From the NCBI RefSeq assembly GCF_015910445.1, contig NZ_CP048882.1, forward strand, positions 7,313,473 to 7,377,472: a DNA stretch of 64,000 nt, read 5' to 3'. The DNA comes from Streptomyces bathyalis (GTDB lineage Bacteria > Actinomycetota > Actinomycetes > Streptomycetales > Streptomycetaceae). Shown here one piece after another: positions 15,522-27,300 of the stretch. The notes beneath the pieces are model-generated. The model saw only the letters and a list, made by a program, of their open reading frames with translations. It was not told the DNA's origin and did no database searches. The position numbers and the translations under genes were made by a program. Position 1 is the first letter of the stretch. Every line of letters begins with the position of its first letter.

Positions 15522-16020
15522 TCAGGTTGACGGGCTCGGGGAGGGCGTCCGGTGTACGCGCCCCGCCTCGCTCACATTGACAGATGCGAGGTCTGGGAGT
15601 TCGGCCAAGGGCACGAGGTCGATGTCCTCTGGGAGTTCAGGGCAATGTGGTGTAGCGACGGGAACATCGGGCCACTCGGTGCAGATCGATGTCGTCGCCG
15701 TCGATGAGCAAGTAGAGAACACGGCAACGTTCCATCCCTGCCTGGCATGCCATCAGGTCTTCGAAGTTCGAGGCGCGGAGATTGAAGGACTCCAGGCCGG
15801 GGTGTTCTGCGATGGCTTGCCAGTCGGCGATGCCGGGCCCGGTCTCGAGTGGCCTCAGGCCGAGATGTTTGAGGCCGGGCCAGTGGTGGATGTCTGTAAG
15901 GCCACGGGCGGTGGGTGGCAGAAACAGGCGTTCCACGTGGCGAGATGTCGTGTTCAGGACGTTGGCCACGAACTCCTCGATCCTGAGCTGGTGCGGGAAA
16001 GGGCCGAGTGGTTCAACACA
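15522..16020 (-). pseudogene. C-terminal leucine-rich-repeat remnant (NACHT-like protein tail)
   Basis: The minus strand reads HVERLFLPPTARGLTD, WPGLKHLGLRPLETG and PGLESFNLRAS, then after one frame change PDVPVATPHCPELPED and LAELPDLASVNVSE. The spacing of L/xLxL units is that of LRR tails of large Streptomyces NACHT/STAND proteins. The 5' part (NTPase) is missing: the fragment begins only 2 bases before the phosphotransferase stop. The piece is therefore both truncated and frameshifted. Attribution to NACHT proteins is by pattern recognition; a database search would settle it. Confidence 0.45.
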
Positions 16021-16021
16021 G

Positions 16022-16942
16022 CTAGGCGTTCGCTCGGCGGAGGCGTTCGGCTGCCTGTGCGCGGACGGCGTCACCAGAGACCAAGGGAGCGTCGTGCAGG
16101 GCCTCCCAGCGGGCGTTGTGCGCCGCCGGCCACAAGCTGGCCGCCCACGCAATCTCCTGTTCGTCCACGGTGAATCGGCGTCCGCGGAGATCCTGATAGG
16201 CCGCCAGGAACGCGGAAGAGCTCTCGATCGGGGCCAGGGTCGGCGGCGAGGTGCTGGCAAACGCTCCGCACGCCGCACCTACCAGTGCCGCCTCCGGCTG
16301 CCACGCCAGGCTGTCCCAGTCGTGTACGGCCCACACGGCCCCGTCGTGCCAGCGAAGGTTTTGTGCTTCGAAGTCTGCGTGGCCCAGTACGCACGGCAGG
16401 TCGGCGGTCAGCATCCGCTTACGGGCCCGGTCAGCTGTGTCGACCACGTACGCAGGCACGGCGCTCTGGTCTCGCTCATCGAGGAACTCGATCGTCGGCC
16501 ATAGCCCGGAATCCTCGTGGTCCCAACGCACCCAGCGCGGGTTCGGCAGCGGCGGGGCAACCGTCACGTCAGCCAATTCGGCCATCAGTTGGGCGAACAC
16601 GGTCGCGTAGCGCACGGCGACCTCCGGTGTGTCGCCGCCCAGCAGCTCACCGCCGGGCCGAGACTCCTCGGCATGTACGGCCAGCGCACCGACGCCGACC
16701 ACGGGCGTGAGCGGTCGGGCACATGGAATCCCTCGCTCCGCCAGTCGGGCCTGGGTGGCAACACAAGAAGTGGCCCGGCCGTCGTCCTCCCGCGCCTTCA
16801 CCACGACGTCCCGTCCATCGGCCAGCCGCAGACCGAACACCATCGAGATCGACCGCAGTTCGAACAGCACGCTGACCGGCTCATTCCCCAACTGGTCCAC
16901 ACACCAGGCCGGCAGCCAGTCCGGCATATCAGACAACGACAT
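16022..16942 (-). CDS. Aminoglycoside phosphotransferase family (APH) protein
   Basis: 306 residues from ATG 16942; an in-frame GTG at 17032 would add 30 residues and neither start has a good ribosome-binding site. Kinase-like APH fold: KAREDDGRA near residue 50 in the N-lobe, the Brenner motif H188-A-D190-FEAQN195 and the metal-binding DWD at 208-210. APH-family proteins phosphorylate aminoglycosides, homoserine, choline or other small molecules. There is no resistance cluster here, so the substrate is open. Transcribed toward the LRR remnant; no operon partner. Confidence 0.82.
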   Translation of the reverse strand: MSLSDMPDWLPAWCVDQLGNEPVSVLFELRSISMVFGLRLADGRDVVVKAREDDGRATSCVATQARLAERGIPCARPLTPVVGVGALAVHAEESRPGGELLGGDTPEVAVRYATVFAQLMAELADVTVAPPLPNPRWVRWDHEDSGLWPTIEFLDERDQSAVPAYVVDTADRARKRMLTADLPCVLGHADFEAQNLRWHDGAVWAVHDWDSLAWQPEAALVGAACGAFASTSPPTLAPIESSSAFLAAYQDLRGRRFTVDEQEIAWAASLWPAAHNARWEALHDAPLVSGDAVRAQAAERLRRANA

Positions 16943-17032
16943 GGTGAGGACTGTGCCATGCGCGCTGAACACAGCGGAAGCGATCTGGACATCCCCCCAA
17001 GCTGGGCCGTCTTCGCTGGAAGCGAGCAACAC

Positions 17033-18314
17033 CTCTAGCCCGCACTTACGGAGTCAGCCCCACGGAGACCCTCACGAACTGACGTCCGGCGCGGTGCTCG
17101 CGGTTCGTACAGCTGGCGCGAGCCCCCTCGAGAGCCAGGCACCTACGCGAGTCACAGTCCCTGACCAAGTTGGTGTGGTGTCGGATACTCGGTCAAAGCT
17201 GGCCAACGCTTGGAAGTCGCTTGTTTTGTTGAGTAACATCCATGCCTTGACCTGCAACGATGCGCTTCCCGCGTCCTTGGCTTCAAGGCCTGTGGGACGT
17301 ATTTGGGATCTGCAACGAGTACGTCTCCTGGCAGGGGAGGGGCGCGCCCCCGGGCACACAGGTCCGGAGGATGTCAGATTCCCGGCGGTTCCGCAGGCCA
17401 GAAACGCTATGTGCTGGCGTATCAGCCAGGCTGTCCCACAAATTCCCCACGCCCCACAAGACCGCTTCTCGGGGCGCTTCATCGAGCAGAACAACCGGTT
17501 TGGCACAGCTGGATCCCGTCTTGACATGACGAGTTGACGCTGGGGCAGTGTTCGCGGGCTGTGAAGGGCCAGCGGGCGAAGGTTTCGTCCGGTGCCTGCA
17601 GGAAGATGTCATGCCGATGCGCCACGACGCCGGTTGCAGGTTCTCGCAGGAGCCAGGCGAGCACGTAGCCGCGGCCAGAGTGGGGACATCCCTGACGGGT
17701 GTCGGCGGCCGCGGTGAAGTGCGAAACGCTCATGCGCGGGTTGTGGGAGACCTTGGGGCGTTGGCAGGTGACGATGGCGGCGGAGCACGCACGCGGGTGG
17801 ATCTGTTCCCCAGCCGGGCCCGATGGTTCAAACCTCGCCGAACACCAGCCGCGTCGTCAGCGCAGTCGTCTCGCACGGCGGCCGCCGCGCAGAAGGATGG
17901 CGGTTGGGAACCGGGCGTTCCGGCGAGGCGGTTGGTGATCGAGGGCAGTTTCGAAGCCTGCATGTGCGGGTGACGCGCGGTACGGGGCCTCGGAGGGGGC
18001 GCCTCAGGAGCGGCTGCCAAGAACATGCGCTGTTCGAAGTCGAAGTTCACGCCCCCCACGCTCCCGCGCGCTGCTCCATTCAGGGGAATTGCACACTTTG
18101 CCCCTGGTGTGCCTTTTCGAAGCGTGAGTTCATCAATGGTATTGGCCGCCGTACCCCGATGCCTCGGTTCAACTGGGGCACCGTCCGAAGACGTGCTCTT
18201 GCCTTTGCTCCCAACTCCGTCGCGAGGAGGGGGCGTTGCGCCTGAATCACGGAGACGCGCAGCAGCTTTCGCGGGGTGATGAGGAAACGGCTGGCAGCAC
18301 GAAAGGGGCGCACC
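17033..18314. other. 1.3-kb gene-poor stretch upstream of giant Ig-like gene
   Basis: No frame with convincing protein similarity. A minus-strand frame at 17500-17730 (RGYVLAWLLREPATG... FARWPFTAREH) has coding-like composition but no recognisable family and no clear start; it may be a gene relic. G+C is lower than in the neighbouring genes. The region must contain the promoter of the giant gene, but no clear -35/-10 pair stands out. Confidence 0.4.
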
Positions 18315-21300
18315 GTGGCATCACCCACCATCACTCAAGTGACCTCCTCGCCTACTTCGTCGGTCTTTGGGCAGGACGTGGTTTTCACTGCCACGGTCAC
18401 TTCTGTCCAGCCGGGTCAGGGTGTTCCGACGGGGACGGTCACTTTTGTGATCTATGGGAGTGGGGGCGGTAGTTACTCCGTGCCTCTGGATCCGAGTGGG
18501 AAGGCGAGCGTCACGGCTACGTCTCTGGGGACGGGTACGCATGCGGTCAGTGCGACCTACAACGGTTCTGATCAGTTCTCGCGTTCGAGCGGTTCGTTCC
18601 AGCATGCGGTCGTGAGGGCTTCGACGAGTACGCAGTTGTCTGCGTCGCCCGATCCGTCGCAGGAGGGGGCGCCGGTCACCTTTACGGCAACGGTGACTGC
18701 GGTGGCTCCTGGTGCCGGAACGCCTTCTGGGACGGTGCAGTTCATCATTGATGCGCTGCCTCGCAAGTTCGTGCGGTTGGACGCGAGTGGTGTGGCTTCC
18801 GTGACGGTGTCGGGGCTCAAGGCGGGGTCGCAGTCGGTGATCGCGATCTATATGGGCGATGGGGATTTCCTGCCTTCCACTGCCAGAGGCACTCATACGG
18901 TGACGCCGACGCAGAAGCAGACGAGCACCGTCGTGACGTCCGTCCCTGATCCGTCGGTGTTCGGGCAGCCGGTCTCGTTGAGTGCCACGGTGGCTGCGGT
19001 GACGCCGGGTTCGGGGACGCCGACCGGCACGGTCACGTTCACCGTTGATGGCGCCGGCGGGGGCGCGTTCACCGCCCCGCTCAACGCGTCCGGCGTCGCG
19101 AGCGTCAGCGTGGGCACGCTCGGCAGCGGGAACCACGGCATCACCGCCACTTACAACGGCGACGCCGCCTTCGCCTCCTCCACCGGCACCGACACCCACA
19201 CCGTCAACCGGGCCGGGACTCTCACCCAGGTGACTTCCTCGCCTATCTCGTCGGTCTTTGGGCAGGACGTGGTTTTCACTGCCACGGTCACTTCTGTCCA
19301 GCCGGGTCAGGGTGTTCCGACGGGGACGGTCACTTTTGTGATCTATGGGAGTGGGGGCGGTAGTTACTCCGTGCCTCTGGATCCGAGTGGGAAGGCGAGC
19401 GTCACGGCTACGTCTCTGGGGACGGGTACGCATGCGGTCAGTGCGACCTACAACGGTTCTGATCAGTTCTCGCGTTCGAGCGGTTCGTTCCAGCATGCGG
19501 TCGTGAGGGCTTCGACGAGTACGCAGTTGTCTGCGTCGCCCGATCCGTCGCAGGAGGGGGCGCCGGTCACCTTTACGGCAACGGTGGCTGCGGTGGCTCC
19601 TGGTGCCGGAACGCCTTCTGGGACGGTGCAGTTCATCATTGATGCGCTTCCCCGCAAGTTCGTGCGGTTGGACGCGAGTGGTGTGGCTTCCGTGACGGTG
19701 TCGGGGCTCAAGGCGGGGTCGCAGTCGGTGATCGCGATCTATATGGGCGATGGGGATTTCCTGCCTTCCACTGCCAGAGGCACTCATACGGTGACGCCGA
19801 CGCAGAAGCAGACGAACACCGTCGTGACGTCCGTCCCTGATCCGTCGGTGTTCGGGCAGCCGGTCTCGTTGAGTGCCACGGTGGCTGCGGTGACGCCGGG
19901 TTCGGGGACGCCGACCGGCACGGTCACGTTCACCGTTGATGGCGCCGGCGGGGGCGCGTTCACCGCCCCGCTCAACGCGTCCGGCGTCGCGAGCGTCAGC
20001 GTGGGCACGCTCGGCAGCGGGAACCACGGCATCACCGCCACTTACAACGGCGACGCCGCCTTCGCCTCCTCCACCGGCACCGACACCCACACCGTCAACC
20101 GGGCGGACACCGCCACGGCAGTGGACTCCTCGCCCGATCCTTCTGTGCCGGGGCAGGAAGTCACTTTCACCGCCACCGTCACCGCGGTTCCACCGGGCGC
20201 GGGAGTACCGACGGGCGATGTCGTCTTCACCGTCGACAGCGGCCCCGTACTCACCGGCACGCTGATGAATGGTGTGGCCATCGTCGCCACCAGCGCGCTC
20301 TCCGCGGGGCCGCACATCGTCACCGCCGCTTACCAGGGCAGTGCCGACTTCGCCCCCTCCACCGGCACCGGTACCCACACCGTCAACGGCGCTTCGACAA
20401 CGACGACGGTCACCTCCTCGCCCGATCCGTCCGTCTACGGGCAAGCGGTCTCCTTCACCGCGGTGGTCACTGCGGTGGCTCCGGCGACGGGAGTCCCGAC
20501 AGGCACGGTCACCTTCGACCTCGGCGGCGACCCGGTCACGGCGGCCCTCGACTCCAACGGTGTGGCGCGCGTCACCAACAGTGGGCTCCACGCTGGGAGT
20601 TACACCATCACCGCCACCTATGGCGGCGACAGCGACTTCAATCCGTCCACGGGATCCGACACCCAGACCGTCGACCGGGCGCCGACGACCACTGTTGCTG
20701 CCTCCCTTCCCGACCCGTCGGTGTTCGGGCAGGAGGTCGCCTTCACCGCCACCGTCACGGCGCTGCCGCCCGGTGCGGGTACACCGACCGGTTCCGTCAC
20801 CTTCACCGAGAGCGGTGGCGGCACCGCCATCGTCCCGCTGGACGCGTCCGGCGTCGCCACGCTCACCACGGACGCCCTCACCCCTGGGACCTACAGCGGC
20901 ACGGCCACTTACAGCGGCGACGCCGACTTCGCCCCCTCCGCGGGCAGCGACACCCACGTCGTGACTCCCGCTGACACGACCACGACGGTCACCTCCTCAC
21001 CGGACCCCTCGGTGTCCGGGCAGGCGGTCAGTCTCACCGCTGCGGTGGCCGCCGTCGCACCGGGTGCGGGTACTCCGGCCGGCACGGTCACCTTCACCGT
21101 CGACGGCACCACCACTCTCACCGGAACGCTCGTCGACGGCCTCGCGACCGTCAGCATCGGCACCCTGACTCCGGGCGTGCACACCGTTGCGGCCACATAC
21201 GCAGGCACAGGCGATCCCCGCTTCAACGCCTCCACGGGCACTGACACCCTTACGGTCGACCAGGCGGCGACCACCACCTCCGTCGCCTCCACCCCGGATC

Positions 21301-24300
21301 CGTCGGTCTTCGGGCAGCCGATCACCTTCACCGCCGCGGTCGTGCCGGTCGGGCCGGGTGCCGGAACACCCACCGGCACCGTCACCTTTGCTCTCAGCGG
21401 GAGCGGGGGGACGACGACTGTGCCTCTGGACGCCGAAGGCAACGCTCAGCTCACCCTCAACTTCCTGCCGGCGGACACCTATTCGGTCACCGCCACCTAC
21501 AACGGCGACTCCGACTTCAGCGGCTCGACCGGCAGCGACACCCACACCGTCGACCCCGCGGCCACCACCACGAACGTCACCTCCGCACCCGATCCGTCCG
21601 CGGTGGGACAGACCGTCACCGTCACTGCCACGGTCTCGCCGATCCCGCCGGGGGCGGGCACCCCCTCAGGCACGGTCACGTTCACCATCGACGGCGGTGG
21701 GGGAGGCACCTTCACCGAGGCCCTCGACGCCACGGGCACCGCCCAACTGGCCATCAGCACGCTCGAATTGGGCTCTCACACCATCACCGCCACCTACGAC
21801 GGCGACACCGATTTCGTCACCTCTGCCGCGACGGACCCTCACACGGTCGAGGTGGAGCCCTCGAACACGACCACGCTCACGTCCGGTCCCGATCCGTCCG
21901 TCTTCGGGCAGCCGGTCACCTTCACCGCGACCGTGACCCCCGCACAGCCCGGGCCCGTACCGACCGGGACCGTCACCTTTACCGTCGCCGGAACCGGCGG
22001 AGGCACCTTCAGCCGGCCGCTGGACGCGTCCGGCGCCGCTCAACTCACCCTGGACACCCTGGGTGTCACCACACACGCCGCAACCGCCACCTACGGCGGC
22101 GACAGCAACTACTCGGCTTCGACCGGCGCAGACACCCACACCGTCATCCCGGCCGACACGACCACCTCCGTCGCGTCATCGCCCGACCCGACGGTGTTCG
22201 GGCAGACGGCCAGCTTCACCGCGACCGTCGCGCCCGTCGCACCAGGCGCCGGAACCCCGACCGGCACGGTCACCTTCACCATCGACGGAACCACCACGCT
22301 CACCGGAACCCTCGACGCCAGTGGGACCGCCACCGTCAGCACCAGCGCACTCCCGGCCGGCAATCACGCCGTCGAGGCGACCTACAACGGTGCGGGCGAC
22401 CCCAGCTTCAACACCTCCTCCGGCACCGGCACCCACACCGTCAACCCTGCCTTGACCACCACCACCGTCAACTCCACGCCCGACCCCTCTGTCTTCGGGC
22501 AGCCGGTGACCTTCACCGCGGTCGTGGTCCCGGACGTCCCAGGCGCGGGAGTGCCCACCGGCACGGTCACCTTCGTCCTCGACGGAGCCGGTGTCGTCAC
22601 GGCGCAGCTCGAAGCCGACGGCACAGCGGCTATGCAGGCCAACTCGCTGACGGTCGGCTCGCATTCGGTGACGGCCACCTACAACGGCGACGGGAACTTC
22701 GCGAGTTCGTCGGGCACGGCGACCCATACGGTCGATCCGGCGGCGACCGTCACGGTGGCGACATCGGACCCGGATCCGACGGTGTCCGGTCAAACGGCCT
22801 TCTTCTCCGCCGTAGTGGCCACGGTCGCTCCTGGCGCGGGAGTGCCGACCGGGACCGTCACCTTCGTCATCAGCGACGGACCCACGTTGGTGGGAAGCCT
22901 CGACACGAACGGTGTCGCCTCGGTCAGCACGAGCGCACTCCCCGCCGGCAGCCACGCCGTCACCGCCACCTACAACGGGGACATCAGCCACTCCCCGTCC
23001 GAGGCGACCGAAACCCACACGGTCAACCGTGCTTCGACGACCACGGTGCTTGTCTCCACCCCCGATCCGTCCGTCTTCGGGCAGCAGGTCGCCTTCACCG
23101 TCACCGTCACACCCGTCGCCGCCGGAGTGGGCGTGCCCACCGGGACCGTCACCATCTCCGGCAGCGAGGGCGACATCGTCACCTTGCCCCTGGACGCCGA
23201 TGGCGTCGCGAGGGGTGTCCTCCCCGGCTTCCCCGCCGGGTCGTACGCCGCCACCGCCACCTACGACGGCGACAGCAACTTCGCGCCGTCCACCGGCGCC
23301 GACACGCACGTCGTCAACCGTGCTTCGACGAGCACGGTGCTTGTCTCCACTCCCGACCCGTCCGTCTTCGGTCAGGACGTCACCTTCACCGCCGCGGTCA
23401 CACCCATCGCGCCGGGGGCGGGAGTCCCCACCGGCACCGTCACCATCACGGACAGCGGAGGCGCGTCGGTCACGCTGCCTCTCGACTCCGGCGGTGTCGC
23501 CACCGGCATCCTCCCCGCGTTCCCGCCCGGGGCGTACGCCGCCACCGCCACTTACAACGGCGACAGCAACTTCGCGCCCTCCACCGGCGCCGACACCCAC
23601 ACCATCGAACCCGCAGCCACGACCACCACCGTCAACTCCAGCCCTGATCCGACGGTGTTCGGCCAGGCCGCCACCTTCACCGCGACCGTCACGCCTGTAC
23701 CACCGGGTGCGGGGATCCCGACCGGCACGGTCACCTTCACCGTCGACGGAACGACCACCCTCACCGGAACCCTCGACGGCACCGGCACCGCGACCGTCAG
23801 CACCAGCACGCTCCCTGCCGGCAGTCACACGGTCCAGGCCACCTACAGCGGCGACATCGGCCACCTTGCCTCCGGCGGCAGCGACACCCACACCGTCGAT
23901 CCGGCGGACACCGAAACCGTCGTCAACTCCGGCCCGGATCCGTCGGTCTTCGGGCAACCTGTCACCGTCACGGCGCTGGTGACGACCGTCCCTCCCGGTG
24001 ACGGAACACCCACTGGCACCGTCACCTTCGCTCTCAGTGGCGGCGGGGGTACGACCACCGTCCCGCTGAACCCCGACGGCAGCGCCCAGCTCAGCCTCAA
24101 CTTCCTGCCGGCGGACACCTATTCGGTCACCGCCACCTACAACGGCGACGCCGGGCACACCCCGTCGACCGGCACCGACTCGCAGACCGTCCAGGTCGCG
24201 ACGACGACCGTCACGGTGACCTCCTCACCCGACCCTTCCACGTTCGGCGAGCCCGTCACCGTCAGCGCGACGGTCTCACCGGTCGTCCCCGGAGCGGGGA

Positions 24301-27300
24301 CCCCGACGGGCACGGTCACCTTCACCATCACCGGGACCGGCGGCGGTACCTTCACCGAGGCCCTCGACGCCACCGGCACCGCCCAACTGGCCGTCAGCAC
24401 GCTCGCCTTGGGCTCCCACACCATCACCGCCACTTACGACGGTGCTCCCGACTACGCCGTTGCCACGGGCACGGACACGCACACCGTCGAGGTGGAGCCG
24501 TCCAATACGACCACGCTCACGTCCGGTCCTGATCCGTCCGTCTTCGGGCAGCCGGTCACCTTCACCGCGACCGTGACCCCCGCACAGCCCGGGCCCGTAC
24601 CGACCGGGACTGTCACGTTCACCATTGCGGGTACCGGCGGAGGCACCTTCACCCAGCCGCTGGACGCGTCCGGCGCCGCCCAACTCACTCTGGACAGCCT
24701 GGGTGTCACCACCCACGCCGCAACCGCCACCTACGGCGGTGACACCAACTACTCGGCTTCGTCCGGCGCCGACACGCACACGGTCGACGCCGCGGCCACG
24801 ACCACGTCCGTGGTCTCATCACCCGATCCGACGGTGTTCGGGCAGACGGCCACCTTCACCGCGACCGTCGCGCCCGTCGCACCGGGTGCCGGAACCCCGG
24901 CCGGCATCGTCACCTTCACCATCGACGGCCCCGGCGGAGGCGCGTTCACCGGAACCCTCGACGCCACCGGCACCACGACCATCAGCACCAGCACACTCGC
25001 CGTCGGCAGCCACACGGTCCAAGCCGCCTACATCGGGGACGGCAACTACGCCGCCTCGACCGGTGCCGACAGCCACACCGTCGACATCGCCTCGACCACC
25101 ACCACCGTCAACTCAACGCCCGACCCCTCGGTCTACGGACAGGACGTCACCTTCACGGCCACGGTCGTCCCCGTTGCCCCCGCAACCGCCACACCCGCGG
25201 GCACGGTCACCTTCACCATCGACGGCGGTGCCACCACCACCGTCGGAGTGGACCCCGACGGCATCGCTCGCCTCAGCCTCAACTCCCTGGCGGCGGGCGG
25301 ACATTCGGTGACCGCCACGTACAACGGCGACGCCAACTTCAGTACGTCCACCGGCACCGGCACCCACACCGTCGCACAGGCGCCGACACAGACCACGGTC
25401 GTCAGCACCCCGGACCCCACGGTCTTCGGCCAGACCGTCGTCTTCGCCGCAGTGAGTGCCCCGCTCTCACCGGGGGCCGGGCCACCCACCGGCACCGTCA
25501 CCTTCTCCATCAGCGGTGGCCCCACTCTGACGGCGAGCCTCGACGCGTCCGGCATCGCGGTCGTCAGCCTCAGCACACTCCCCGCCGGCACCTACACGAT
25601 CACCGCCACCTACAACGGCGACGCCAACTTCAGCACATCCACCGGGACGGACACCCACACGGTCAACCCGGTGGCGACCATGACCGTGCTCGCCTCCACT
25701 CCCGACCCGTCCGTCTTCGGTGAGGACGTCACCTTTACCGTCACGGTCACACCCATCGCGCCTGGAGCGGGCGTGCCGACCGGGACCGTCACCGTCACCG
25801 ACAACAGAGGTGTGTCGGCGACGCTGCCCCTCGACTCTCAGGGCGTCGCCTCGGACATCATCCCGGCCCTCGAGCCCGGGTCGTACGCGGCGACCGCCAC
25901 CTACAACGGCGACGCCAACCACCTTCCCTCCAGCGGCAGCGACACCCAGGTCGTCAATCGGGCCGCGACCACGACGACGGTGACGTCGACGCCGGATCCC
26001 TCTGTGGTCGGGCAGCTGGTCACCTTCACCGCCGTCGTGGCCCCCGTCGCGCCCGGAGCCGGAATCGCCACGGGCACGGTCACCTTCACCGAAAGCGGCG
26101 GCGGAACCATCACCGTCCCGCTGGACGCGACCGGCGTCGCCACCTTCACCTCGGACGCCCTCGCCGTGGGGACCTACAGCGAGACCGCTGTCTACAACGG
26201 CGACGCCAACTTCGCCCCGTCCTCCGGCGCCGACACCCACACCGTCATCCCGGCCGACACGACCACCTCCGTCGCGTCATCGCCTGACCCGACGGTGTTC
26301 GGGCAGACGGCGACCTTCACCGCGACCGTCACCCCGGTGCCGCCGGGTGCCGGAACACCGGCCGGCACGGTCACCTTCACCGTCGACGGAACCACCACCC
26401 TCACCGGAACCCTCGACGCCACCGGCACTGCCACCGTCGGCACCAGCGCGCTCCCTGCCGGCAGTCACACCATCGAGGCGACCTACAACGGCGCGGGAGA
26501 CCCGAGCTTCAACACCTCCACCGGCACCGACACCCACACCGTCAACCCTGCCTTGACCACCACCACCGTCAACTCCGCTCCCGCCCCGTCCGTCTTCGGG
26601 CAGCCGGTCACCTTCACCGCGACCGTCACACCAGTCGCACCAGGGGCGGGCACCCCGGCCGGCACCGTCACCTTCGTCCTCAGCGCGAGCGGAGGTACGA
26701 CCACCGTGCCGCTGAACGCCGACGGCACCGCCCAACTCACGCTCAACTCCCTACCGGCGGACATCTATTCGGTCTCCGTCAGCTACAGCGGCGACTCCGG
26801 CTACGAGCCCTCCACCGGCAGTGGCGCACACACTGTCAACCGGGCATCGACCACGACTGCGGTCTCCAGTACTCCGGATCCGTCCGCGCTCGGTGCGCCG
26901 GTCACCGTGAGCGCCACCGTCACGCCCGTCGCTCCGGGTGCCGGGACGCCCACAGGCACTGTCACCTTCGCCATCGCCGGGACCGGCGGCGGTACCTTCA
27001 CCGAGGCCCTCGACGCCACGGGCACCGCCCAACTGGCCATCAGCACGCTCGAATTGGGCTCTCACGCCATCACCGCCACCTACAACGGCGACACCGACAA
27101 CCTCTCCTCGACCGGCACGGACACCCACAGCGTCGAGGTGGAGCCGTCCAACACGACCACGCTCACGTCCGGTCCTGATCCGTCCGTCTTCGGGCAGCCG
27201 GTCACCTTCACCGCGACCGTGATCCCGACCCAAGCCGGGCCCGTACCGACCGGGACCGTCACCTTTACCGTCGCCGGAACCGGCGGAGGCACCTTCAGCC

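Noticed and set aside
18321..20957. 878-codon frame antisense to the Ig array taken as a gene
   Set aside because: Repeats with the same period as the sense domains and lacks any family motif; explained by codon bias.
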